Assembly (NCBI GenBank): GCA_023434365.1
Contig: JAEYSV010000039.1
Location: 1-64,000, forward strand
Reading direction: 5' to 3'
DNA: 64,000 bases
DNA from: Bacillota bacterium
GTDB taxonomy: Bacteria; Bacillota; Clostridia; Lachnospirales; Lachnospiraceae
Positions 43,397 through 52,225 of the stretch are shown piece by piece; the stretch's first letter is position 1, and every line of letters starts with the position of its first letter. The notes under the pieces were generated by a model. The model saw only the letters and a list, made by a program, of their open reading frames with translations. It had not been told where the DNA came from and ran no database searches. The position numbers and the translations under genes were made by a program.

Positions 43397-45121
43397 ATGA
43401 AAATGAAAGGTTCTGAATTGTTTGTAAAGGCATTAAAAGAAGAGGGAGTAAAGAAATTATTTGCCTATCCTGGTGGAACAGCCATAGATTTATTCGATGC
43501 ATTATTTGAACAAGAGGAAGTAGAAATTATTCTGCCAAGACATGAACAGGCGTTGGTGCATGCGGCAGATGGCTATGCCAGGTCAACTGGGGACGTAGGG
43601 GTCTGTCTAGTGACAAGTGGACCAGGAGCAACGAATATAGTAACCGGCATTGCTACCGCCAATTTTGATAGTGTTCCATTAGTATGCTTTACCGGACAGG
43701 TGTTAACTGGCTTAATTGGAAATGATGCATTCCAGGAGGTAGATATCGTAGGTATCGCCAGAAACATCTGTAAATACGCAGTAACTGTACGTGATCGCAA
43801 TGAACTAGGCAGAATTATCAAAGAAGCATTTTACATTGCAAAAAGTGGTAAACCAGGTCCGGTACTCGTAGATATTCCAAAAGATATACAGCAGGAACTT
43901 GGTTCAGACGAGTATCCAAGTCAAGTATCCATTCGTGGCTATAAACCAAACAACAGTGTTCATATCGGGCAGGTAAAGCGTGCGATGGAATTACTTCACA
44001 AAGCAAAAAAACCAGTATTTTTAATTGGCGGCGGTGTAAACATAGCAAGAGCGAATAATGAAATGACAAAACTCGCTGAGTTAACAAAAGTACCAGTAAT
44101 CACAACTATCATGGGCAAAGGTGCCATTGATACGAATCATCCTCTCTATGTAGGAAATATCGGTATTCATGGAAACTATGCATCCAATACAGCTATTAGT
44201 GAGTGTGACGTGCTTTTTTCCATTGGAACTAGGTTTAATGACCGAATAACCGGCAAGATAAGTGAGTTTGCAAAAGGAGCGACCATCATTCATGTTGATA
44301 TCGATGCAGCCAGTATCTCCAGAAATATCAGCGTAGACGTTCCAATTGTGGCAGATGCAAAACAGGCAATTCAGGCTATGTTAGACTACGCTAAAGCGCC
44401 AGATATTGAGGAGTGGGCAAAGCAGGTATTTGACTGGAAAGAAGAATATCCAATACAGATGCGTACCGATCACCACATGACTCCAGAATGTATTATTCAT
44501 CATATCAACCAATATTACCAGAATTCCATTATTGTAACTGATGTAGGACAAAATCAGTTGTGGACAACACAGTATATCGAGTTAACTAAAAATAAGCAGT
44601 TATTAACAAGTGGAGGTCTTGGAACAATGGGATATGGATTCCCAGCAGCCATTGGAGCAAAACTTGGGAATCCATCAAAAGACGTGATCTGTATTACAGG
44701 AGACGGTGGCATGCAGATGAATGTTCAGGAAATGGCGACAGCGGTTGCTTATGAGATTCCATTAGTAATTTGCGTTTTTAACAACGGTTATCTTGGTAAT
44801 GTAAGGCAGTGGCAGGAGATGTTCTTTAATAAACGCTACTCCTCCACCTGTCTTCGTTACCGCAAATCCTGTGAAAGAAACTGTACAAAAAAAGATGAAT
44901 ACTGCCCTGTGTATTCGCCTGACTTTATCAAGTTAGCAGAAAGTTATGATGCAGTAGGAATTCGTGTAACAAAAGAGGAAGAAATTCTCGAAGCATTCGA
45001 AAAAGCAAAAGCTAATACAAACGGGCCTACCTTAATCGAATTTATAATTGAGCGAGAAGCCAATGTTTTGCCAATTGTACAACCAGGAAAAGCGTTAAAT
45101 GACATGATTATGGATTATTAG
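43397..45121 (+). CDS. ilvB: Acetohydroxyacid synthase, large subunit
   Basis: The ThDP-dependent enzyme makes acetolactate or acetohydroxybutyrate for valine, leucine and isoleucine. The 574-residue protein has the catalytic Glu50 in LPRHEQALVHAADGYAR, an FAD-binding middle domain, and the ThDP motif GDGGMQMNVQEMATA to NNGYLGNVRQWQ. Between the ThDP motif and the C-terminus, about residues 484-503, there is a Cys-rich insertion (CLRYRKSCERNC and further EYC) not found in enterobacterial IlvB. GGAGG precedes the ATG. Expression is set by the T-box leader, and ilvN follows 11 nt after the stop. Confidence 0.96.
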   Translation: MKMKGSELFVKALKEEGVKKLFAYPGGTAIDLFDALFEQEEVEIILPRHEQALVHAADGYARSTGDVGVCLVTSGPGATNIVTGIATANFDSVPLVCFTGQVLTGLIGNDAFQEVDIVGIARNICKYAVTVRDRNELGRIIKEAFYIAKSGKPGPVLVDIPKDIQQELGSDEYPSQVSIRGYKPNNSVHIGQVKRAMELLHKAKKPVFLIGGGVNIARANNEMTKLAELTKVPVITTIMGKGAIDTNHPLYVGNIGIHGNYASNTAISECDVLFSIGTRFNDRITGKISEFAKGATIIHVDIDAASISRNISVDVPIVADAKQAIQAMLDYAKAPDIEEWAKQVFDWKEEYPIQMRTDHHMTPECIIHHINQYYQNSIIVTDVGQNQLWTTQYIELTKNKQLLTSGGLGTMGYGFPAAIGAKLGNPSKDVICITGDGGMQMNVQEMATAVAYEIPLVICVFNNGYLGNVRQWQEMFFNKRYSSTCLRYRKSCERNCTKKDEYCPVYSPDFIKLAESYDAVGIRVTKEEEILEAFEKAKANTNGPTLIEFIIEREANVLPIVQPGKALNDMIMDY

Positions 45122-45132
45122 GAGGAGTCAGC

Positions 45133-45633
45133 ATGAAAAAAAGATGGATTTGTTTATTTGTAGAAAATGAAATCGGTGTACTGGCACGAATCTCCGGATT
45201 ATTTTCCAGTAAATCGTATAATATTGACAGCCTTACCGTTGGAGAAACAGAAGATAAGACCATTTCCCGTATGACAATCATTCTCACCAGTGATGATAAA
45301 ACCTTTGAACAGGTCAAAAAACAGTTAAACCGCTGTGTTGAAGTAATTAAAGTAGTGGATTATACCGATATTCCAGTACACATGAAAGAGATTCTATATG
45401 TAAAGATTAGCAAATGTAATGACAAAGACAAAGCAGAGGCCTTTCGTATCGCTAGTGTATTTGGCCTTACTGTAGCCGACTATGATAAATCAACAGTATT
45501 ACTTGAATGCGTACAAACAGAACAACGCAATAACGAAGTAATTGCCCTACTAAAAAAGACCTTCGTGAATCGAATCGAAGTGGTACGTGGCGGAAGCGTA
45601 GCTATCGAAGGAATCAGTATTTGTGAACGCTAA
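45133..45633 (+). CDS. ilvN: Acetohydroxyacid synthase, regulatory small subunit
   Basis: The 166-residue subunit has an N-terminal ACT domain (residues about 4-75: ICLFVENEIGVLARISGLFSSKSYNIDSLTVGETED) and a C-terminal domain ending in VVRGGSVAIEGISI. The ACT domain binds valine or leucine for feedback inhibition. Such subunits of about 160-170 residues are called IlvN or IlvH. It is cotranscribed with ilvB under T-box control. Confidence 0.95.
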   Translation: MKKRWICLFVENEIGVLARISGLFSSKSYNIDSLTVGETEDKTISRMTIILTSDDKTFEQVKKQLNRCVEVIKVVDYTDIPVHMKEILYVKISKCNDKDKAEAFRIASVFGLTVADYDKSTVLLECVQTEQRNNEVIALLKKTFVNRIEVVRGGSVAIEGISICER

Positions 45634-45686
45634 ATGAATAAACGTTTTAAACAATAAACAATAAATAGACCAAATAGGGTATAATA

Positions 45687-45723
45687 CAGGGGTTTTCGCA
45701 ATTAAATTTTGCGAAAACCCCTG
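45687..45723. terminator. 15-bp inverted repeat after ilvN
   Basis: CAGGGGTTTTCGCAA (45687-45701) pairs perfectly with 45709-45723. The downstream U-tract is poor. Lying between ilvN and the converging aroA, it probably ends one or both transcripts. Confidence 0.6.
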
Positions 45724-45809
45724 TAAACTCTTGCTCTATAGATTACTAATCATTTTTAAATAAGCTCTTTCTTAATAAATTAAATTATAGATGTTCTGCA
45801 AAATTAGTA

Positions 45810-47099
45810 TCATTGACTAACTAACTCAGCAAACTTACTAAAAAACCCTGGAAAAGATACCTCGACACAGTCAGAATCCTCAATTAAAGTTTCTCCCTCG
45901 GCATTCATACCAGCGATTGCAAAAGACATTGCAATTCGGTGGTCTTTTTTTGTTTCAATTGTAGCACCATGTAACGGACGACCACCACTTATAATCATAC
46001 CATCCTCAGTAGCCACCGCGTCAACACCCATTCGCAGGAGATTATTGACACACAAATCAATCCGGTTAGATTCCTTTACCTTCAATTCTGCCGCATCCTT
46101 GATCACCGTTTTACCTTCAGCAAAACAAGCCAGTACCGCAATTGCAGGAATTTCATCAATTAATGTCGGAATCAGACTACCTTCAATTACACAACCATGA
46201 AGCTTACTTGTTTGCACTCTGATATCTGCAACCAGTTCTTTCCCTTCATAACGCTCATTCAAAAGCTCAATCGATCCGCCCATTGCTTTCACAACATGAA
46301 TAATTCCATCTCTGGTAGAATTAACGCCAACATTTTGAATGGTAATATCAGAATCCGGTGTAATCAGGCCAGCAACAATAAAGTATGCAGCCGATGATAT
46401 ATCAGAAGGAATCACAACATTAAGAGGCTTCAGTTCACTTGGTGGAGTAACGGTTACTGTCGTACCTTCGCGATTAAGAGTTATCCCCATAGCCTCGAAC
46501 ATCAATTCCGTATGATCTCTTGAAATACTTGGTTCCGATACACTAGTGTTACCATCCGCATATAAACCAGCAAGCAAGAGACAAGATTTGACTTGTGCAC
46601 TGGCAACCGGACTATCATAATGGATTCCCGATAAGCTGGCAGGTTTGATGGAAAGAGGAGCACAATCATTTTCTGCAACACTGGTAATATTAGCCCCCAT
46701 CAAGGTCAACGGTTTGATAACTCGCCCCATTGGACGCTTCTTGATTGAAGCATCACCAGTAATTTGGCACTCAAATGATTGCCCCGCTAAAATCCCGGAT
46801 AATAAACGAATCGTTGTTCCACTATTCCCAACATCCAAAACCCCATCCGGCTTATTAAGCCCACGTAACCCCTTACCATAGACGGTAACCTCATCGCCGC
46901 ACTGTGTAATCTCGATACCCATCTGACGAAAGCAGGAGATAGTAGCCAGACAATCCGCTCCAGGCAAGAAATTGCGAATCGTAGTCGTTCCATTCGCCAA
47001 TGCACCAAACATAACCGCACGATGCGAAATAGACTTATCCCCCGGCACCCCAATCACACCACAAAACCCACCATCTCTATCTAACCTAGAAACAACCAT
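45810..47099 (-). CDS. aroA: 3-phosphoshikimate 1-carboxyvinyltransferase (EPSP synthase)
   Basis: The enzyme joins shikimate 3-phosphate and phosphoenolpyruvate, the sixth step of chorismate synthesis. The 429-residue protein has GDKSISHRAVMFGALANG at the N-terminus, DVGNSGTTIRLLSGILAG, ITGDASIKKRPMGRVIKPL, and DEIPAIAVLACFAEG with the catalytic Asp. A GGAGGG site lies before the ATG. It is the last of the aroF-tyrA-aroA set on the minus strand, and is separated from tyrA by about 200 nt that contain a heptamer array. Confidence 0.97.
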   Translation of the reverse strand: MVVSRLDRDGGFCGVIGVPGDKSISHRAVMFGALANGTTTIRNFLPGADCLATISCFRQMGIEITQCGDEVTVYGKGLRGLNKPDGVLDVGNSGTTIRLLSGILAGQSFECQITGDASIKKRPMGRVIKPLTLMGANITSVAENDCAPLSIKPASLSGIHYDSPVASAQVKSCLLLAGLYADGNTSVSEPSISRDHTELMFEAMGITLNREGTTVTVTPPSELKPLNVVIPSDISSAAYFIVAGLITPDSDITIQNVGVNSTRDGIIHVVKAMGGSIELLNERYEGKELVADIRVQTSKLHGCVIEGSLIPTLIDEIPAIAVLACFAEGKTVIKDAAELKVKESNRIDLCVNNLLRMGVDAVATEDGMIISGGRPLHGATIETKKDHRIAMSFAIAGMNAEGETLIEDSDCVEVSFPGFFSKFAELVSQ

Positions 47100-47175
47100 A
47101 AAAACCCTCCACTCTACACCATCTATAAAAACTCACATCTTAACACTTCACATTAAACTCTACACTATCATATTC

Positions 47176-47300
47176 ATCACTATCTTTTTAACTTTGCTCT
47201 TCACTGTTTTTTCCGTTCTTCACTCTTCACTCTTAGTTCTTCACTGCCCTTATAGGCTCTTCACTCTTCGTTCTTCACTATCTTTTTAGAGGTTCTTTAC
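47176..47300 (-). repeat. GTGAAGA-type heptanucleotide array, copy 3
   Basis: Read on the minus strand, GTGAAGA/ACGAAGA/ACTAAGA units with spacers such as GCCTATAAGGGCA follow the tyrA stop. The TAA of tyrA lies in a degenerate first unit (GTAAAGA). The distal end grades into poorly matching units toward aroA. Confidence 0.85.
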
Positions 47301-48406
47301 TTCTTTTCATATAACACGTAGCCGCGACTTTTTAGTAAAGTATTTGCCTTTTTCTGCGCTTCTTCATCATACAATTCAATGCGAAGGACGCCCTGCTCAA
47401 ACTCACGGTTATGAAGTATTCCTATATTTTTAATACTCACCTGATTCGTCGCTAAGATCGTAGCGATTGTAGCAATTGCGCCAGTCTCATCAAATATATC
47501 GACATATACTTCATAAACTTCACTAAGGAGACCTTTCGAGCGAAGAGGAAGATTGTCACGGTAATCCTTTGCACCTTCAAAAAAAGAGAGAAGTCCTGCT
47601 TCATCTTTGTTAGCTATTAGTGTTTTTATTAACGATAATTGATTTTCATAATGAGATAAAAAATCAAGGATACTTTCAGTATTACTCAAGCAGATATTCT
47701 GCCACATGATAGGAGAGGAGGAAGCAATTCTGGTAATATCTTTAAAGCCTCCGGCAGCCAGTACCTTCATTCGTTCTTTGCTATCATCCTTAGCGCGAAC
47801 CATATTAACTAAAGACGAGGCAATAATATGAGGAACATGACTGATAGCTGCTACAATATCATCATGAGCTGAAGCATTTAATACAACAGGCAATGCGCCA
47901 ATCTTTTCAATTAACTGAGAAACCATTAGTACATCATCCTTAGGCAATTCATCAGTAACGGTTAGGATATAGTAAGCATTTTCAAGAAGCAACTCAGAGG
48001 AATTGTGATAGCCCGTTTTCTCAGAACCAGCCATAGGATGCCCACCAATAAAGCAACCATTTAACCCAAGCGATGCAGCAGCCTTATGTATATTGGATTT
48101 CACACTGCCAACATCTGTTATAATGGTATTCCCGGTTATATGCTCTTTGAGTAGGGAGAGATACTCAATATTATTAAGAACAGGAGCACATAAAAAAATG
48201 ATATCACATTCTCTCGTCAGTATAGCCAAATCAGGTGTAGCATCGAAGATTACCTGATCCTTAATAGCTTGCTTAATCGTATTATCATTACTATCCTTAC
48301 TTTGGTAAGCAATACACTTTATCTCAGGAAGTTTTACATGAATGGCTTTTGCAATGGAGCCACCAATTAATCCAAGCCCAATGAATCCAATTGTCATTAT
48401 ACTCAT
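47297..48406 (-). CDS. tyrA: Prephenate dehydrogenase with ACT domain
   Basis: The enzyme oxidises prephenate to 4-hydroxyphenylpyruvate with NAD for tyrosine synthesis. The N-terminus has GFIGLGLIGGSIAKAI, the dinucleotide fold. The catalytic region includes DVGSVKSNIHKAA, FIGGHPMAGSEKTG and AISHVPHIIASSLV. The C-terminal 75 residues form an ACT domain (YEVYVDIFDETGAIATIA) that probably binds tyrosine for feedback. An AGGAG site precedes the ATG. A terminator hairpin ends 17 nt before its start codon, so expression may depend on read-through from aroF. The stop codon lies in the first unit of a heptamer array. Confidence 0.96.
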   Translation of the reverse strand: MSIMTIGFIGLGLIGGSIAKAIHVKLPEIKCIAYQSKDSNDNTIKQAIKDQVIFDATPDLAILTRECDIIFLCAPVLNNIEYLSLLKEHITGNTIITDVGSVKSNIHKAAASLGLNGCFIGGHPMAGSEKTGYHNSSELLLENAYYILTVTDELPKDDVLMVSQLIEKIGALPVVLNASAHDDIVAAISHVPHIIASSLVNMVRAKDDSKERMKVLAAGGFKDITRIASSSPIMWQNICLSNTESILDFLSHYENQLSLIKTLIANKDEAGLLSFFEGAKDYRDNLPLRSKGLLSEVYEVYVDIFDETGAIATIATILATNQVSIKNIGILHNREFEQGVLRIELYDEEAQKKANTLLKSRGYVLYEKK

Positions 48407-48423
48407 AATTAACTCCTATCTAC

Positions 48424-48448
48424 AAAAAGAGGGGAGAAGCCTCCCCTC
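48424..48448 (-). terminator. Intercistronic terminator between aroF and tyrA
   Basis: On the minus strand GAGGGGAG (48441-48448) and CTCCCCTC (48429-48436) form a GC-rich stem with a 4-nt loop, followed by five U. It lies 10 nt after the aroF stop and 17 nt before the tyrA start. Confidence 0.85.
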
Positions 48449-48458
48449 GTAATATTTG

Positions 48459-49472
48459 TTAGAACCAACGTCCCATTAGCTTTGCAAATGGTCGAATTTC
48501 TTCGCATAACTCTTCAAACTGAGGAAAAGTAAGAGATTGAGGACCATCGCTTAAAGCATTGTTAGGGTCTGGATGGGTTTCAATCATTAGACCATCAGCA
48601 CCGGCTGCAATTGCACTTTTGGCAAGTGGAGATACATAACTACGAACTCCGGTAGCATGACTCGGGTCAACAATGACTGGAAGATGACTCTTTTTCTTTA
48701 TAACACAAACGGCACTCAAATCCAAGGTGTTTCTTGTCGCAGTTTCAAAAGTTCGAATACCACGCTCACATAGAACAACATTAGGGTTTCCTTCTGCCAT
48801 AATATATTCTGCCGCATTAAGCCATTCTTCAATCGTCGCTGAGAGACCACGTTTTAACAGAATAGGTAGTCCAGTTTTCCCTGCTTCTTTTAGCAAATAG
48901 AAGTTTTGCATATTACGAGCACCGATTTGTAGCATATCTACATACTTGACAGCAGATTCAATAGCGTTTAAACTAGTTACTTCACATACAACTGCGAGTC
49001 CGGTTTCATCACGGGCATCTTTCATATATCGAAGTCCTTCTTCTTCTAATCCTTGGAAGGAGTAAGGTGAGGTTCTTGGTTTGTATGCACCGCCTCGAAG
49101 TATGTTCGCACCAGCTTTTTTAATCGCATGTGCCGTCATTAAGACCTGTTCTTTACTTTCTACAGCACAAGGACCGGACATAACAACTAACTGTGAACCG
49201 CCGATAGAGGTATTTCCTACTTTAATAATACTGGATTCAGGGTGAAATTTGCGATTGGATAATTTGTAACTTTCAGTCACTGCAACAACACGATCGACAT
49301 CGGGCGCAATCTCCAGATTGTGATCCATTAATTTTGATTTGTCACCTATTACACCGATAATCGTGACTTCTTTTCCATCAGAGACATGAGCATCTAAACC
49401 ATTTTCTGCGATTATGGATAGAATATTTTGAACTGCTTCTCTTGAAGCTCCAGGTTTCATTACGATAATCAT
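48459..49472 (-). CDS. aroF: 3-deoxy-7-phosphoheptulonate synthase, AroG/KdsA-like type
   Basis: DAHP synthase condenses phosphoenolpyruvate and erythrose 4-phosphate, the first step of the shikimate pathway. The 337-residue protein has a ferredoxin-like N-terminal regulatory domain (residues 1-70: IIVMKPGASREAVQNIL) and a TIM-barrel with MSGPCAVESKEQ, RGGAYKPRTSPYSFQG, QIGARNMQNF, LLKRGLSATIEEW and VDPSHATGVR. This is the type I-beta group, as in Thermotoga. A GAGGAG site lies before the ATG. It heads the aroF-tyrA-aroA group. Confidence 0.95.
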   Translation of the reverse strand: MIIVMKPGASREAVQNILSIIAENGLDAHVSDGKEVTIIGVIGDKSKLMDHNLEIAPDVDRVVAVTESYKLSNRKFHPESSIIKVGNTSIGGSQLVVMSGPCAVESKEQVLMTAHAIKKAGANILRGGAYKPRTSPYSFQGLEEEGLRYMKDARDETGLAVVCEVTSLNAIESAVKYVDMLQIGARNMQNFYLLKEAGKTGLPILLKRGLSATIEEWLNAAEYIMAEGNPNVVLCERGIRTFETATRNTLDLSAVCVIKKKSHLPVIVDPSHATGVRSYVSPLAKSAIAAGADGLMIETHPDPNNALSDGPQSLTFPQFEELCEEIRPFAKLMGRWF

Positions 49473-49599
49473 TCTATTTTCTCCTCTATTTCTATGAAAG
49501 GTCTCCTAGATTCATTATTACGTTAATCGATAATATCTAGTCAAGACTTTCTTTCGTTCTAAGAATATTCTAACGACTCCCTGCACAAATGTCAATACA

Positions 49600-49634
49600 T
49601 TAATGCGTTAAAGTGTTACAATTCAACGCATTAA
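49600..49634. promoter_or_regulatory. Inverted repeat upstream of aroF
   Basis: TTAATGCGTT (49600-49609) is complementary to AACGCATTAA (49625-49634) with a 15-nt spacer. It lies in the 371-nt gap between the divergent aroF and EF-G-like genes, about 130 nt before the aroF start. It could be an operator. The rest of the gap is AT-rich, with a second imperfect dyad (ATGACACCACA/TTGGTCAT, 49797-49817) close to the EF-G-like gene. Confidence 0.4.
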
Positions 49635-49843
49635 AGAATATTTAATCATTGCTATTTCGTCAAATTATATGCAATTAGTGTATAAATTGATAGTTTTCTA
49701 TGCATATCTCCCTAATTTCTTAGATAATATTTATATGTATTGTATAATTTGAATAAATAGGTTGTATTTTTAATATAATTTTAGTAAAATATACACATGA
49801 CACCACATGTTGGTCATAAATACAATGTATAGGAGGTAATGAT

Positions 49844-51925
49844 ATGGAGACTTACAGTACTAATCAAATTCGTAATGTAGTCATTTTGGGGCACGGTGGC
49901 TGTGGTAAGACTACTTTAGTCGAAGCCGCGGCGCATCAGATGGGTATCACCAAAAGACAAGGACGAATCGAAGAAGGCAATACGATCAGTGATTATGACA
50001 AAGAAGAAACGAAACGCTTATTTTCAATTTCTACAACTGTAGTACCAATTGAGTGGGAAGGAACAAAAATCAATTTGTTAGATACTCCGGGCTATTTCGA
50101 TTTCGTTGGTGAAGTGGAAGAAGCTTTGGGTGCAGCTGATGCAGCAGTAATTGTTATTTCAGCAAAAGCTGGCGTTGAAGTTGGCACAATGAAAGCCTGG
50201 GACTTTTGCGAAAAGTTTAAGCTGCCAAGAATTTTCTTTGTAACAGACATGGATGATGACCATGCGAGTTTTCGACAGGTTGTTGAACAATTGATTGAAC
50301 TGTATGGCAAGAGAATCGCTCCATTTCATCTTCCAATCAGAGAAAATGAAAAATTTGTTGGGTTTGTTAATATTGTTAAGATGGCCGGCAGAAGATTTAC
50401 CAACTTGAGTAATTACGAGGAATGTGAGATTCCAGAGTACTCACAGGCTAATCTGGCAAAATTCAGAGAATCATTGTTAGAAGCAGTAGCAGAAACCAAT
50501 GAGGAAATGATGGATAAGTATTTTTCAGGTGAGGAATTTACGCAGGAAGAAATCTCTCAAGCCCTAAGGGGCAATGTCATCGATGCAACCATCGTTCCGG
50601 TATTAATGGGATCGGGTCTTCATACCCAAGGAATTACGATGCTGCTTCAAGCAATTGAGAAATATTTCCCTGCTCCAAATATATTGAAAAAATCCGGTAC
50701 GATATCTGGTAAGAATGAAACCTTTGTAGCAGATTATGACGAAAAGAAACCATTTTCTGCATACGTGTTTAAGACTATTGCTGATCCATTTATCGGAAAG
50801 TTTAATTTAGTTAAGATCTGCTCAGGAATATTGAAGTCAGATAGCGTTATCTATAACACTGTAACAGAGACAGAAGAAAAACTTTCAAGACTCTATGTAC
50901 TTCGTGGCAAAGAGCAAATAGAAGTAAAAGAATTAAAAGCAGGCGATATTGGTGCGTTAACCAAATTAAGCAACACTGCAACTGGACAGACCCTGGCTAC
51001 AAAAGCAGTTCCTATTGTATATGAGGCAACACCAACGAGCAAGCCATATACGTACCTTCGTTTTATGACGAAGAACAAAGGCGATGATGATAAAGTATCT
51101 CAGGCACTTGGAAAATTGATGGACGAAGATGTGACGTTAAAAGTAGTAAATGATAACGAAAACCATCAAACATTGTTATATGGGATAGGAGAACAACAGC
51201 TAGATGTTATTGTTAGTAAACTCCTTTCCAAATATAAAGTAGAGATTGAGGTAATGAAACCAAGGGTTCCATACCGTGAGACCATTCGTAAAAAAGTGCA
51301 GGTTCGTGGAAAACACAAAAAACAATCCGGTGGCCACGGTCAGTACGGTGATGTTTTAATGGATTTTGAACCACTGGGAGATGTGGAAAAAGCATTTGAA
51401 TTCGAGGAAAAAGTATTTGGTGGTGCAGTTCCTCGAAACTACTTCCCTGCAGTAGAAAAAGGTTTGCAGGAAAGTGTACTAAAAGGACCATTAGCAGGAT
51501 ATCCTGTTGTTGGTATAAAAGCTACTTTGGTGGATGGCTCATACCATCCGGTAGACTCTTCGGAAATGGCATTTAAGATGGCAACGATTCAGGCATTCAA
51601 GCAGGCGTTTACGCAGGCAACCCCTGTATTGCTAGAGCCAATTGCCAACTTAAAAGTTGTAGTTCCAGATAAATTTACCGGTGATATCATGGGCGACCTG
51701 AATAAACGCCGTGGACGTGTGTTGGGAATGAATCCAATAGCAGGAGGCAAGCAGGAGATCGTTGCTGACTTACCATTAGGTGAACTGCATGGTTATTCTA
51801 CAGACCTACGCTCCATGACCGGTGGTATCGGTGATTACTCGTATGAGTTCTCAAGATATGAACAGGCACCTCATGATGTACAGGAAAAAGTCATAGCAGA
51901 GAATGCCAAAGAAGCAGAGGAATAA
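49844..51925 (+). CDS. Elongation factor G-like GTPase (EF-G paralogue)
   Basis: The 693-residue protein has the full EF-G domain order: GTPase, domain II, III, the IV-like RGKHKKQSGGHGQYGDV region and V. The GTPase core differs from translating EF-G: the P-loop is GHGGCGKTT, the G3 motif is DTPGYFDF with Tyr in place of the catalytic His, and the G4 position reads VTDMDDDHA rather than NKxD. It is therefore a divergent paralogue whose role in translocation or recycling is uncertain. It stands alone, away from a str operon, with an AGGAGG site and a clear terminator downstream. Confidence 0.9.
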   Translation: METYSTNQIRNVVILGHGGCGKTTLVEAAAHQMGITKRQGRIEEGNTISDYDKEETKRLFSISTTVVPIEWEGTKINLLDTPGYFDFVGEVEEALGAADAAVIVISAKAGVEVGTMKAWDFCEKFKLPRIFFVTDMDDDHASFRQVVEQLIELYGKRIAPFHLPIRENEKFVGFVNIVKMAGRRFTNLSNYEECEIPEYSQANLAKFRESLLEAVAETNEEMMDKYFSGEEFTQEEISQALRGNVIDATIVPVLMGSGLHTQGITMLLQAIEKYFPAPNILKKSGTISGKNETFVADYDEKKPFSAYVFKTIADPFIGKFNLVKICSGILKSDSVIYNTVTETEEKLSRLYVLRGKEQIEVKELKAGDIGALTKLSNTATGQTLATKAVPIVYEATPTSKPYTYLRFMTKNKGDDDKVSQALGKLMDEDVTLKVVNDNENHQTLLYGIGEQQLDVIVSKLLSKYKVEIEVMKPRVPYRETIRKKVQVRGKHKKQSGGHGQYGDVLMDFEPLGDVEKAFEFEEKVFGGAVPRNYFPAVEKGLQESVLKGPLAGYPVVGIKATLVDGSYHPVDSSEMAFKMATIQAFKQAFTQATPVLLEPIANLKVVVPDKFTGDIMGDLNKRRGRVLGMNPIAGGKQEIVADLPLGELHGYSTDLRSMTGGIGDYSYEFSRYEQAPHDVQEKVIAENAKEAEE

Positions 51926-52050
51926 TCTTTCTTGGGGGAGAGGATTATTGGCCCGTCAAAGACGCGGGGTGTGTTTTAAGAGTATTTATAATGTATAGGG
52001 CCTTGACCTATACAATAAAGACTTCATCGCATCAGTAGAGGAGAACGAAT

Positions 52051-52101
52051 AAGGTAACTGGAATCAATCTTAGTAGAAGTGAGATTGCAGTTACCTTTTT
52101 T
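52051..52101 (+). terminator. Intrinsic terminator after the EF-G-like gene
   Basis: AAGGTAACTG (52051-52060) pairs with CAGTTACCTT (52088-52097), with internal pairing CAATCT/AGATTG, and a run of T follows (52096-52101). The stretch 51926-52050 shows nothing else. Confidence 0.85.
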
Positions 52102-52158
52102 CGTGGAAAAATGAGGTTCTTCTTAGGTATTATTTCGTATCATTAAGAAAATCTTTAG

Positions 52159-52187
52159 TTGTAAAATAAATAAGAATCACTTACAAT
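52159..52187 (+). promoter_or_regulatory. SigA-type promoter for uppP
   Basis: TTGTAA (52159-52164) and TACAAT (52182-52187) are separated by 17 nt, about 38 nt before the start. Confidence 0.6.
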
Positions 52188-52225
52188 GAATAGCATAGAA
52201 TTGGTAAATGAGAAGGAGTATTGGT

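Noticed and set aside
45661..45690. TATAAT before the inverted repeat after ilvN as a promoter
   Set aside because: No suitable -35 element lies 16-18 nt upstream and no gene follows on the plus strand; the hairpin reading is simpler.
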